Assembly: GCA_963781725.1 (NCBI GenBank)
Contig: CAWAGV010000001.1
Location: forward strand, 1,426,001 to 1,490,000
Length of the DNA stretch: 64,000 nt
Reading direction: 5' to 3'
Source: BOG-931 sp963781725
GTDB lineage: Bacteria; Pseudomonadota; Alphaproteobacteria; Rhizobiales; Xanthobacteraceae
The notes beneath the pieces were generated by a model. It saw nothing but the letters and a program-made list of their open reading frames with translations. It was not told where the DNA came from and ran no database searches. Of the stretch, positions 8,808 through 17,573 are shown one piece after another. Both the position numbers and the translations under genes were made by a program. How positions within the stretch are numbered: the stretch's first letter is position 1; each line of letters opens with the position of its first letter.

Positions 8808-9547
8808 CCGCGAGCCGGCGCATCGCCGATACGCTCATCGTATTCGCGCTCATGCTGGCGGCCTGGCAGGTTCTGCATCAGATCGCCGGCGCGACGGCGC
8901 TCCCTGCCCCGCTGCCGACCATGACCTATCTGGTGCACATGGTGCCGACGTGGCGCTTTGCCGAAAACGCGCTGGCGACGCTGGAGGCCTTCACGCTGGC
9001 ATTGTTGCTGGCCTATGCCATCGGCCTAGCGATCGGCGTCTGGATGGGGGCGCACCGGCTTTCCGGCGCGGTCGGCGAGCCGATCCTCGTCGTGATCTAC
9101 TCGCTGCCCAAGATCACGCTTTATCCCGTGGTCCTGCTGATCTTCGGCCTCGGCATCTCCGGCAAGGTCGTGTTCGGCGCCATGCACGGCATCCTGCCGG
9201 TCGCGCTGCTGACCATGGGTGCGATCCGGGCGATTCCGCCGGTTTACCTGCGCTCGGCGCAGTCGCTGCACTTGTCATCCTGGCAGACCATCGCGACGGT
9301 CCTGCTGCCGGCCGCGCTTCCGGAAGTTTTCACCGGCCTGCGCATCGGGTTCACCGTGACGCTACTCGGCGTGCTGCTCGGCGAAATGTTTGCCTCCAAG
9401 CTCGGCCTCGGTTCGATGATCATGGCCGACATGTCGCTCGCCCAAAGCGAGGACATGGTCACCGTGGCGATTATCCTGTTCGCCTTCGCCTCGATCGCGA
9501 ATGCGCTGCTGCTATGGATCGAAGGCAAGCTTTATCGCACGACGTGA
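8804..9547 (+). CDS. ABC transporter permease, second of two
   Basis: A 247-residue inner-membrane permease of the same BPD family as the gene before it, starting with GTG in a GTGA overlap. The coupling segment is AQSLHLSSWQTIATVLLPAALPEVFTGLRIGFT. It completes the four-gene importer. It ends 7 bases before the stop of the convergent extradiol dioxygenase gene; I see no hairpin in that short gap. Confidence 0.85.
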   Translation: MTASRRIADTLIVFALMLAAWQVLHQIAGATALPAPLPTMTYLVHMVPTWRFAENALATLEAFTLALLLAYAIGLAIGVWMGAHRLSGAVGEPILVVIYSLPKITLYPVVLLIFGLGISGKVVFGAMHGILPVALLTMGAIRAIPPVYLRSAQSLHLSSWQTIATVLLPAALPEVFTGLRIGFTVTLLGVLLGEMFASKLGLGSMIMADMSLAQSEDMVTVAIILFAFASIANALLLWIEGKLYRTT

Positions 9548-9554
9548 TCTCCGG

Positions 9555-10550
9555 TCACTTCGCCGCGACAAACTTCTCCAGCGTCATCGGACTGCGCCCG
9601 CCCGCCGGCTCTTTCGGTTCGACCCCGACGAAACGGCTCGCCTCGTTGAACCACATCGCACGCGCCGGCAATTGCCAGCGCCGCTTCCCGGCCACCGAAG
9701 CATCCCACCGCACTGGCTCGTCTTCGATGTCCATGCATTGATAGTGGGTATTGAACAGCTCGATGCGATGGCCGTCCGGATCGCGCATGTAGACGAACAG
9801 CGCCAGACCCGGCCCGTGCCGTCCCGGGCCGTATTCGATGTTATCGGCAAAACCCATTTCGGACGCCAGATCGCAGACATAGAAGAAATGATACAACTCC
9901 GGGATGCTGAAAGCCGCGTGATGCAGCCGTGGACCGCTGCCCGGCGCAAAAACGATGTCGTGCGGGTTGCCCTTGCGCTGCAGGAACACGAACATGGGAT
10001 CTTCGCTGCCATCCGGCGCGATATATTCCGACAGGCGGAAGCCAAGCCCCATATAAAACTCGAGGTGCTTGCGCACGTCCGGAACCAGAATCTGGAAATG
10101 GTCGATACGTTGCGGCACGGCGCCACGATGGCGGCTGAAGTCCAGCAGCAGTCGTTCCTTGGTCGTCATGGTCGCGCAGAATTCGAGCGGTATGCCGCCT
10201 GGATCGCTCACATGCAGCGTCTTGCCCTGATACGGCCGTTCGACCCACTGCGCCGGAAGGCCCGCCTTCTCGAAATAGGATTTCGCCTTTTCCAGATCCT
10301 CCTCGGTGAAGCAACGCATGCCGACGCGCTCGGACCGCGGCTCGGCTGACCGTTTGAGCACCAGACTGTGATGGCAGGCCTCGGCGATGCCGCGCAGATA
10401 GATCGTGTCCTTGTCCTCGTCGCTGACGACCAAGCCGATGAGGTCGACATAAAAAGCGCGACTTTTGGCGAGATCCTTCACGTGCAGCACGGAATGGCTG
10501 GCCCGCGTAATATTGAAGGGCGGATTGTAATTCGGTCGCGGCAACGGCAC
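9555..10550 (-). CDS. Type I extradiol ring-cleavage dioxygenase (VOC family)
   Basis: A 331-residue two-domain vicinal-oxygen-chelate enzyme that cleaves a catechol next to its hydroxyls. In the C-terminal domain the iron triad is readable: H151 (RIDHFQI), H210 (GPRLHHAAF) and E264 (HRIELFN). Second-sphere H197 (GNPHDIVF) and Y254 (FVYMRDPDG) also match the homoprotocatechuate 2,3-dioxygenase pattern, with nearly identical spacing. The GTG at 10550 is preferred because GGAG lies 6 bases upstream; another GTG at 10613 would add 21 residues of unlikely sequence. It is divergent from ubiD, and together they suit decarboxylation to a catechol followed by ring opening. Confidence 0.85.
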   Translation of the reverse strand: MPLPRPNYNPPFNITRASHSVLHVKDLAKSRAFYVDLIGLVVSDEDKDTIYLRGIAEACHHSLVLKRSAEPRSERVGMRCFTEEDLEKAKSYFEKAGLPAQWVERPYQGKTLHVSDPGGIPLEFCATMTTKERLLLDFSRHRGAVPQRIDHFQILVPDVRKHLEFYMGLGFRLSEYIAPDGSEDPMFVFLQRKGNPHDIVFAPGSGPRLHHAAFSIPELYHFFYVCDLASEMGFADNIEYGPGRHGPGLALFVYMRDPDGHRIELFNTHYQCMDIEDEPVRWDASVAGKRRWQLPARAMWFNEASRFVGVEPKEPAGGRSPMTLEKFVAAK

Positions 10551-10636
10551 GGCATGCTCCGGGGCGGATTGAATGGAGGTGTCAGCTTGACACGTCCCGG
10601 CGCTCGGTTCCACTTTCGCGGATCAGGAGAAAAAAC

Positions 10637-12100
10637 ATGGCAAGCATGACGGACGCCGCGGCGGGCAAAAGCCAGAACTATCGCGGGCTGCGCGGCTGGC
10701 TCGATGTCGTCGACAAGCTCGGCGAGCTTGAGCGCGTTCCCGGCGCCAGCTGGGACGTCGAGATGGGCGCCATCACCCACATGCTTACCGAAAAAAGCCG
10801 CGGTCAGGCGCCGGCGATCCTGTTCGACGACGTACCCGGCTACCCCAAAGGCTACCGCACGCTGTACGGCCAGTTGTCTTCGATCAAGCGTATCGCGCTG
10901 ACGCTCGGCCTGCCGCTCGAGCACGACCGCAAGGTCGATATCGTGCAGCGCTATCACGAACGCATGCAGGACCTGAAGCCGCTCAAGCCGCGCTTCGTCA
11001 ACGATGGTCCGATTTTCGAGAACGTCATCGAGGGCGACGCTATCGACGTGCTGAAATTTCCGGTGCCGCGGCATCACGAGCAGGACAAGGCCCGGTTCAT
11101 CGGGACCGCCTGCTGCGTGGTGACCAAGGACCCCGACGACGGCTGGTTCAACCTCGGCGCCTATCGCAGCCAGGTTTATGACGGCAAGACCGTCGGCTGC
11201 CAGATCACCGAGGGTAAGCACGGCCGGATCCATCGCGACAAATATTTCGCCCGCGGCGAGCCGATGAAGGTCGTGATCCTATGCGGACAGGATCCGCTGC
11301 TGTTCATGCTGTCGTCGAGCCCGCTGCCGGAAGTCAGCGAATACGATATCGCCGGCGGTATCCGTGGCGAACCACTCGACGTGGTGCGCGGACCATTTAC
11401 CGGCTTTCCGATTCCGGCCGATTGCGAGATCGCCATTGAAGGCGAGACCATCCCCGGCCAGACCCGGCCCGAGGGTCCGTTCGGCGAATGGATGGGCTAT
11501 TATTCCGACGACACCCAGGACCGGCCCTACGTCAACATCAAGACAATCCTGCACCGCAACGATCCGATCCTGACCTGTGCGCCCCAGCACAAGCCGGTCG
11601 ACGAGACCGGCCTGCTCAAGGGCGTCGCCGGCGCCGCGCAAATCTGGCACGCGCTCGATGCCTGCGGCATTCCCGACGTGCTGGGCGTGTGGAACCACGA
11701 AGCCGGCCCGGCGACGCGATTCACCGCCATCCAGCTCCGGCAGCGCTATCCCGGGCACGCCCGGCAGGCTTTGCACGTGGCGTGCGCGTGCCAGGGCGGC
11801 GCCTATGCCGGCAAGTGGACCGTCGTGGTCGACGAAGACATCGATGCCGGCGATCTCGACCAGGTGCTGTGGGCGATGTGCACCCGTTTCGATCCGAACA
11901 CCGACATCGATCTTGTGCAAAAAGCCTGGGCCTCAAAGCGCGATCCGCTTTACCTGCCCGGCAACTTCAACAACCGTATTTTGGTCGATGCCTGCATTCC
12001 CTACGACATGAAGCTCAAGGGCACGTTCCCGCCGACGGTGGACGTCAGCGCCAATTTACGCGCCAAACTGCGGGCGAAATTCCCGGCCCTGTTCCACTAG
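10637..12100 (+). CDS. ubiD: UbiD-family prenylated-FMN decarboxylase
   Basis: A 487-residue enzyme of the UbiD family, which reversibly decarboxylates aromatic or alpha,beta-unsaturated acids with prenylated FMN, Mn2+ and K+. Recognisable blocks are FDDVPGYPKGYRTLYGQL, LKFPVPRHHEQD, the NLGAYRSQV region around the cofactor site, and PEGPFGEWMGYYSDD with the catalytic Glu. The C-terminal DVSANLRAKLRAKFPALF is typical. AGGAG precedes the ATG. No UbiX-type prenyltransferase gene lies in the window, so the cofactor must come from elsewhere in the genome. The neighbouring extradiol dioxygenase suggests that the product is a catechol; members also act on 4-hydroxybenzoate, protocatechuate or vanillate. 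Confidence 0.9.
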   Translation: MASMTDAAAGKSQNYRGLRGWLDVVDKLGELERVPGASWDVEMGAITHMLTEKSRGQAPAILFDDVPGYPKGYRTLYGQLSSIKRIALTLGLPLEHDRKVDIVQRYHERMQDLKPLKPRFVNDGPIFENVIEGDAIDVLKFPVPRHHEQDKARFIGTACCVVTKDPDDGWFNLGAYRSQVYDGKTVGCQITEGKHGRIHRDKYFARGEPMKVVILCGQDPLLFMLSSSPLPEVSEYDIAGGIRGEPLDVVRGPFTGFPIPADCEIAIEGETIPGQTRPEGPFGEWMGYYSDDTQDRPYVNIKTILHRNDPILTCAPQHKPVDETGLLKGVAGAAQIWHALDACGIPDVLGVWNHEAGPATRFTAIQLRQRYPGHARQALHVACACQGGAYAGKWTVVVDEDIDAGDLDQVLWAMCTRFDPNTDIDLVQKAWASKRDPLYLPGNFNNRILVDACIPYDMKLKGTFPPTVDVSANLRAKLRAKFPALFH

Positions 12101-12123
12101 TCGCGGGTCCGATCGCCCAAAAC

Positions 12124-12159
12124 AAAAGTGGCGAATGGTCTTTGCCATCCGCCACTTTT
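12124..12159 (+). terminator. Rho-independent terminator after ubiD
   Basis: An AAAAGTGGCG...CGCCACTTTT hairpin with inner ATGG/CCAT pairing and a short loop, starting 23 bases after the ubiD stop. The T-run is short (four T), but A/T tracts on both sides may let it also end the convergent LTXXQ gene. Confidence 0.8.
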
Positions 12160-12193
12160 CCCGCTCGTCGTGAAACGGGGTCTCACCCAGCCG

Positions 12194-13690
12194 TTATTGC
12201 TCCTGGGTCTGCGCCGTCTGGGCAAACAACTGTTTGCCCAGCGTGTTGAAGCGCGCCTTCTGGTCGTTGTTCAGCGAGTCGTAGAAGTCATGCAGCGCCG
12301 GACGGATTGAATCGACGGCCTGCAACATGGCTTTCAGGTGATTGCCGGCCGCAGCCAGACGCTCCGGCGGTGTCGCCGGCACCTGGGTCGGGCACGCCGC
12401 CTTGATCGTATCCTGTGCGCTGGCCGCCGCCGCTTGCAGAGCGTCGAGCTTGCCGCGCTGCACGTCGTTCGGCTGCACCACACGATTGATCTGATCGGTC
12501 GGCCACGCCATCACCTGCGCGTCACATTGCGCCTGCGGGCTGGCAGCGGTGCCTGCCGAATTCTGCGACGGGGCGTTGGCAGCTTCAGGCTTTGCACCCT
12601 GGGCGCCGGCGCCGATGTCGTTGAATCGCGCCTTCTGCTCGTCGTTCAACGAGTCGTAGAACTTGCCGAGCGGCGGGCTGACGAAATCGACGGCCTGAAC
12701 CATGCCCTGCAGACGCTGCTGCATGTCGTCGATGCGTCCGGTCGGCGTGAACGACACCGTTGTCGGGCAATGCGACCTGATCGCGTCGCTTGCCTTGACC
12801 ACGGCATTGCCGAGATCGTCGAGCAGAGCGGCTTGATCCGGGGTCGGCTGCACGGCGGACTGGATCTGGTCGATCGGCCATCCGGTAACTTCGGAGGCTT
12901 CGTCGTCGCAGCTCTGCGCCATGCTCTGGGTCAACGTCGCCATGCGTTGTGGCGCGCCGGGCCCCTGAACGTATTGGTCGTACACATCCGGCGAGAAAAT
13001 GCCCTGGTAGATGTCGCCGTAGCCATAGACCCAAAGCGGGTCGTCATAGCCGTAGTCATATGGCCACAGCGAGGCATAGAAGAGATTGCCGTAGGCGTAG
13101 GGCCAGAAGACCGGGCCGAGCCAGCCGACGTGATGGAAAGGATGCCATCCCGGGTGCCAGCCAGGATGCCAGAACGGCTGGAAGGCGGCGTTCGCCGCGA
13201 AGTTGCGATGCGCAGCAAAGGCGGCCCGGGAGAAATGCGTCCCTGCCAATGAATGAGCCGTCGCGAACGAATGCACGCCAGGGGTGAAGCTTGGGGTTGC
13301 GCGACTGAACGACGGCGTCACGTGGCTGATTGAAGGCGTCACGTGGCTGATCGTTGTATGCGCCGCAGGTCCATGGACCGCCGAGCGAAACGACGGATTG
13401 CCGTGGGCCACGCGCCCGGAAAACTGCGGTCCACCGCCGCCAGCACGGCCGGAGAAATGCGGAGCACCACCGGAGACATGCGGCGCCACACGAGCCGTGA
13501 AATGAGACGCCCCGCCACCGCCGATATGAACACCGCCACCACCGCCTGGGTGGAAACCGCCACCGCCCGCCGGGCGTCCGCCGCCGGCTGGATGACCGCT
13601 GACTTTGTTAGGAGGAGCCGCTATAGCTCCACCAACGGCCATGAACAGGGAAAGACCTACTGCCGCTGCGCCGATTGCTATCTTGGACAT
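12194..13690 (-). CDS. Large exported LTXXQ-motif (Spy/CpxP-like) protein
   Basis: A 498-residue exported protein. The signal peptide MSKIAIGAAAVGLSLFMAVG runs to AIAA. Next comes a Gly/His-rich, probably disordered region (GGGGFHPGGGGGVHIGGGG), then a Trp/His/Pro/Tyr-rich stretch (FWHPGWHPGWHPFHHVGW). Two copies of an LTXXQ-type helical domain end in LNDEQKARFNDIG and LNNDQKARFNTLG, each preceded by a CPT motif and a single Cys. Spy and CpxP proteins of this family are periplasmic stress chaperones; the two-domain form with a His/Gly-rich arm is much larger than the usual 150-170 residues and could also bind metal. GGAGGAG lies just upstream of the ATG at 13690, fixing the start. Confidence 0.8.
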   Translation of the reverse strand: MSKIAIGAAAVGLSLFMAVGGAIAAPPNKVSGHPAGGGRPAGGGGFHPGGGGGVHIGGGGASHFTARVAPHVSGGAPHFSGRAGGGGPQFSGRVAHGNPSFRSAVHGPAAHTTISHVTPSISHVTPSFSRATPSFTPGVHSFATAHSLAGTHFSRAAFAAHRNFAANAAFQPFWHPGWHPGWHPFHHVGWLGPVFWPYAYGNLFYASLWPYDYGYDDPLWVYGYGDIYQGIFSPDVYDQYVQGPGAPQRMATLTQSMAQSCDDEASEVTGWPIDQIQSAVQPTPDQAALLDDLGNAVVKASDAIRSHCPTTVSFTPTGRIDDMQQRLQGMVQAVDFVSPPLGKFYDSLNDEQKARFNDIGAGAQGAKPEAANAPSQNSAGTAASPQAQCDAQVMAWPTDQINRVVQPNDVQRGKLDALQAAAASAQDTIKAACPTQVPATPPERLAAAGNHLKAMLQAVDSIRPALHDFYDSLNNDQKARFNTLGKQLFAQTAQTQEQ

Positions 13691-14051
13691 GTTGAAACTC
13701 CTCCTCCGCTGATGAAGAACGTAGAACTGGGGTCTGCGTTCCTCGTGGCGCGAAACCGTGATGCTGCAATGCAAACACGGCTACTCTTCAAACGCTCGTT
13801 TGAAATATGTAAGGGGTGGAGAGGTCGCCGCCAGATTTCCGGCACCTTACATTTTTGTCATCTTTGGGCGCGCCGGATAACCGCGCGGCAGTTCTGACAA
13901 TGCGTTCGCCATGGCGTGCGCACTGTCGCCCGAATGTCACATGTCCGGCAGATCGCCCAAGGCCTCCACAGGCAACAGCCCGCAGAGTTGATATTCGCCC
14001 ATGTGGCGGGCATGGTTATGGTTAACGTGATCGCTGGGGGCCGATCATACG
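13691..14051. other. Intergenic region between LTXXQ gene and efflux operon
   Basis: 361 bases with no convincing gene; the open frames here lack coding character. It must hold the promoter of the LTXXQ gene on - and that of the outer membrane factor on +. The one clear element is an 18-base palindrome at 13787-13804, listed separately. Confidence 0.6.
13787..13804. promoter_or_regulatory. TetR-type palindromic operator candidate
   Basis: TTCAAACGCTCGTTTGAA, a perfect 8-2-8 palindrome, 97 bases upstream of the LTXXQ start and in the divergent region ahead of the RND efflux genes. The size and the AAACG/CGTTT core fit operators of TetR-family regulators of efflux pumps. No tetR gene is in the window, so the regulator would act from elsewhere. 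Confidence 0.5.
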
Positions 14052-15785
14052 GTGCCATGTGACGATGCTCCGCAGGCGAAATGCCGGCGCGGCGTTGGAC
14101 ATTGTCCCCGGGTAGTTTCCTGGCAGTTTTCCGGGCTTTGCAGCAACGGGTTCGCGGAAGTGCATGCGTTGGCCCAAGTTGTTGTGCGTCGATGCGACTG
14201 GGGACGACGCGCGGCATCCGCGCGCGTGCCCGGTTGCGTCGCGGTTTTCATTCTCACTGCGTTCCTCGCGCAATGCGCGGTAGGCCCGGACTATTCCCCT
14301 GCTCCGGCGCCGGTCCCGACCGAATTCAAGGAGCTCAAGGGCTACAAACCCGCGACGCCGCGTGACGACGCCGATCGCGGTGATTGGTGGCGAGCCTATC
14401 GCGACCCAAAGCTCGCTCAATTGCTTCGTGAAGTCGAAATCTCAAACCAGACTGTTGCTGCGTCCGCTGCAGCTTATGAAGAAGCGCGGGCGATTATCCG
14501 GGAGTCGCAGGCTCAGCTGCTTCCCGTTGCCACCGGTACATATTCCGTCACCCGGACCCGTACGGGGGCCTTGGCAGGCACAACCGGCGGCAGTGCAGTC
14601 GGCGCCCCGCTTGGAACTCGGTACACGACCCAAGTTTCAGTTCCGATCAATGGATCGTGGGATCTCGACGTCTGGGGCAAGATCCGCCGGCAAATCGAGA
14701 GCGATACGTCTGCTGCACAGGCAAGTGCGATAGACCTCGACAATGCGAAGCTTTCCGCGCAGGCGCAACTCGCCACTGCCTATTTCAATTTGCGTGGAAC
14801 GGACTCCTTGCATGATCTGCTGTCGCGAACCGTCGCGCTGGATAAAAGAACGCTCGATATCGTGCAGAACCAGTTCAAGGCCGGTTACTCGGTAACTGCC
14901 GGCGACGTGGCAACCGCTCAGGCTCAACTCGACAATGTGCAGGCGCAACTGATCGATACCGGCGTCCAGCGCGCACAATTCGAACATGCCATCGCGATGC
15001 TGATCGGCAGGCCGCCCGCTGAACTGAGCATCGCGCCGCATGTTCTGGCCGGTGGCATTCCGAGAATTCCGGTCACTATTCCATCGTCGCTCCTGGAACG
15101 GCGGCCCGACATTGCTGCTGCCGAGCGGACGATGCAGCAACAGAATGCCCTGATCGGTGTCGCCGAGGCCGGTTATTATCCGGACATTTCACTGTCAGCT
15201 TCGATTCAATTCGTGGGCCCGATTCCGCTGCCGTTCAGCGTGACGCGCTCGATCCAGCAAGTCGGCGCCAGCGCGGCGCAAACATTGTTCAACGGCGGAT
15301 TGACCGCAGCGCAGGTTGACGCTGCGATAGCTGTGTATTGGCAGAGTGTCGCGACCTACCGGCAAACCGTTCTGGGGGCGTTCCAACAGGTCGAAGACGA
15401 ACTCGCAGCCATCCACTACTACAGCGCCGCGCTCGGCGTGCAACAGCGCGCGGTCGTAAATCAGCGCAAGGCTGTTGAGGTTTTCCTCAATCAATTCCAG
15501 CAGGGCCTGGTCGCATTCACCACCGTGGTGCAGGCGGAGCTGACATTGCTCAACGACGAGCAAAGCGAGTTGACCATCCGGCAGAATCTTTTCCTCGCGA
15601 GTGTCACTTTGATCGAGGCCCTCGGCGGCGGATGGGACACCACGCTGATGCCGACCCAGCCGCAGCTTCAGAAAGATTTCTCGCTGCTGCAGCAACTCGA
15701 AGCGGAGACGCCGTACCGCGGCTTCCTTGGCGGAACTGCACCACCCCCGCAGCAGCCTTCAGATGCCCCGCAGGGCGAAAGATAG
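14052..15785 (+). CDS. NodT/OprM-type outer membrane efflux lipoprotein
   Basis: Outer membrane channel of a tripartite RND pump. The mature start CAVGPDYSPAPAPVPTEFKEL and the DWWRAYRDPKLAQLL block are the hallmark of this family. Two OEP repeats of long helices follow (for example ARAIIRESQAQLLPVATG and RPDIAAAERTMQQQNALIGVAEAGYYPDISLSA, each shown in part). A lipobox-like LAQC precedes the Cys near residue 75. The true start is uncertain: the open frame begins at 14052, but the signal peptide (hydrophobic VAVFILTAFLA after an Arg-rich stretch) suggests a GTG near 14160 or 14226. The adaptor and two pump genes follow after a 243-base gap in which I see no gene. Confidence 0.85.
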   Translation: MPCDDAPQAKCRRGVGHCPRVVSWQFSGLCSNGFAEVHALAQVVVRRCDWGRRAASARVPGCVAVFILTAFLAQCAVGPDYSPAPAPVPTEFKELKGYKPATPRDDADRGDWWRAYRDPKLAQLLREVEISNQTVAASAAAYEEARAIIRESQAQLLPVATGTYSVTRTRTGALAGTTGGSAVGAPLGTRYTTQVSVPINGSWDLDVWGKIRRQIESDTSAAQASAIDLDNAKLSAQAQLATAYFNLRGTDSLHDLLSRTVALDKRTLDIVQNQFKAGYSVTAGDVATAQAQLDNVQAQLIDTGVQRAQFEHAIAMLIGRPPAELSIAPHVLAGGIPRIPVTIPSSLLERRPDIAAAERTMQQQNALIGVAEAGYYPDISLSASIQFVGPIPLPFSVTRSIQQVGASAAQTLFNGGLTAAQVDAAIAVYWQSVATYRQTVLGAFQQVEDELAAIHYYSAALGVQQRAVVNQRKAVEVFLNQFQQGLVAFTTVVQAELTLLNDEQSELTIRQNLFLASVTLIEALGGGWDTTLMPTQPQLQKDFSLLQQLEAETPYRGFLGGTAPPPQQPSDAPQGER

Positions 15786-16028
15786 TGGCCCGGAGTTCAC
15801 GAATCCGGCTGATGTCGCCGGAAACGCCGGAAGGCTTCTCCCGCGCCTTCCAAGGCCTTGATTCCACCAATGTTTCTTCGGATAGAGCGACGTCCTGCGT
15901 TCGCCCGGCTGGGCGCCACTGCGCGGCCAATAACTGCTTGAATCGCCTGCTCATTAGCGAATTTTCATTAGGCGGGGTGTGTGGCCGCACACTAAGATGA
16001 TGGAAATCTCGGGATTCTGATCGAAACT

Positions 16029-17513
16029 ATGGACGAGCGAACGCGCAGAACCGATGACGAGCTGGCGCCCAATCTCCGGCAACCCACGCCTGAACCGGGT
16101 GTGAAAAGCCGCGCGTCTTCAAGAACCAAAATCATCATCGGCACGATCGTTGTCCTCGGTCTTGTCGTCGCCGCCTACGAGTTTCTGCCGCTGTCCAAGA
16201 CGACCACGCCGTCGGGCGGCCGGTTCCAAAATGCCGGCGCCCAATCGGTCGGCGCAGCCACGGTCGGCACCGGCAATATCAGAGTCATCGTCAATGCGCT
16301 TGGCACCGTAACTTCTCTTGCCACCATTACCGTGCAAACCCAGATCAGCGGTCAGTTGACAAGCGTCGAATTTACTGAGGGCCAGCTTGTCAACAAAGGA
16401 GACTTCCTCGCGCAAATCGATGCGCGTCCTTACGAGATCGCAAAAGCGGTCGCCGAAGGCCAGCTTGCACACGATCAAGGTCTGCTGGCGCAGGCCAAGA
16501 TGGATTTGACGCGGTACCAGACGCTGGCGCAGCAGAATTCGATTGCGCGGCAGCAGGCCGAAGACCAAGTCTTTATCGTCCAGCAATACGAAGGTTCGGT
16601 CAAACAGGACCAGGCCAACGTCGATACGCAAACGCTGAACATTGCGTATTGCCGTATCGTCTCGCCGATTACCGGCCGCGTCGGCCTTCGTCTGGTCGAT
16701 CCCGGGAATTACGTGCAGACCTCGGGCAGCACCGGGATTGCCGTGCTGACGGAATTGCAGCCGATCAGCGTCGTGTTCTCGGTTCCGGAAGACGACCTGC
16801 CGCAGATCCTTCCGCAACTTGCGGCCGGCACGTCGTTGCAAGTGACCATCTACGACAGGGCCAATATCAATCAGCTTGCGACCGGCAAGGTGTCGGCGCT
16901 CGACAATCAGATCGATACCACCACGGGCACGGTGAAAGTCCGCTCGCAGTTCGACAACGCCGACAACGCGCTGTTCCCCAACCAGTTCGTCAACGCGCGG
17001 CTGCTCCTGCAAACCTTGCAGAATGTCGTCACGGTTCCGACCTCGGCGATTCAGCTCGGCGCGCCGGGAGGCGGCACGACCGGGGTAAACTCCGATAGCG
17101 GCAATCCCGGCAGCACAAAGCTCGCTACGCCGTCCTCAACGAGCAGCACGCCAAGCTACTACGTGTACGTGCTCAACGCCGATGACACGGTATCGGTGCG
17201 CCAGATTACGATCGGCCCGACTGACGGCACGATGACCGCCGTCAATTCCGGCCTCGTCGCCGGCGATCACGTCGTGACTGACGGCACCGACCGGCTTCGG
17301 GACGGATTGCACGTCAGCGTTTCCACCCTGGACGGCAAACCGACCAATAACGCGCCGGCGGCCGGTGCCGCCGGTCAAGGTGGCCGCCGCAGCGGCGCCA
17401 GCGGTCAGGGCGGCGGAGGCAATCGCGAAAACGGCGGCGCCGGACGAAGCGGCGAGCGATCGCAAGCCCCGAACCGCTCGCAGACACAAGGCACGACGAA
17501 CGGCGGCCAGTAA
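16029..17513 (+). CDS. mdtA: RND periplasmic adaptor subunit (MdtA-like)
   Basis: A 494-residue membrane-fusion protein that links the inner-membrane pump to the outer membrane channel. A cytoplasmic tail of about 33 residues is followed by one membrane anchor (IIIGTIVVLGLVVAAYEFL). Then come the lipoyl half-motifs (VTVQTQISGQLTSVEF is the family region; here TITVQTQISGQL), a coiled-coil hairpin (AEGQLAHDQGLLAQAKMDLT) and the beta-barrel region. The C-terminal 90 residues are Gly/Arg/Asn-rich low complexity (GQGGRRSGASGQGGGGN), longer than usual for MdtA. It lies 60 bases before the first pump gene. MdtA adaptors serve heteromeric MdtBC pumps, matching the two pump genes downstream. Confidence 0.9.
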   Translation: MDERTRRTDDELAPNLRQPTPEPGVKSRASSRTKIIIGTIVVLGLVVAAYEFLPLSKTTTPSGGRFQNAGAQSVGAATVGTGNIRVIVNALGTVTSLATITVQTQISGQLTSVEFTEGQLVNKGDFLAQIDARPYEIAKAVAEGQLAHDQGLLAQAKMDLTRYQTLAQQNSIARQQAEDQVFIVQQYEGSVKQDQANVDTQTLNIAYCRIVSPITGRVGLRLVDPGNYVQTSGSTGIAVLTELQPISVVFSVPEDDLPQILPQLAAGTSLQVTIYDRANINQLATGKVSALDNQIDTTTGTVKVRSQFDNADNALFPNQFVNARLLLQTLQNVVTVPTSAIQLGAPGGGTTGVNSDSGNPGSTKLATPSSTSSTPSYYVYVLNADDTVSVRQITIGPTDGTMTAVNSGLVAGDHVVTDGTDRLRDGLHVSVSTLDGKPTNNAPAAGAAGQGGRRSGASGQGGGGNRENGGAGRSGERSQAPNRSQTQGTTNGGQ

Positions 17514-17573
17514 CGCGCCCGAATCGACAGCGGGCACAGCGCGCGACCTCTCGCGCGAAGATGAAATGGTGCG

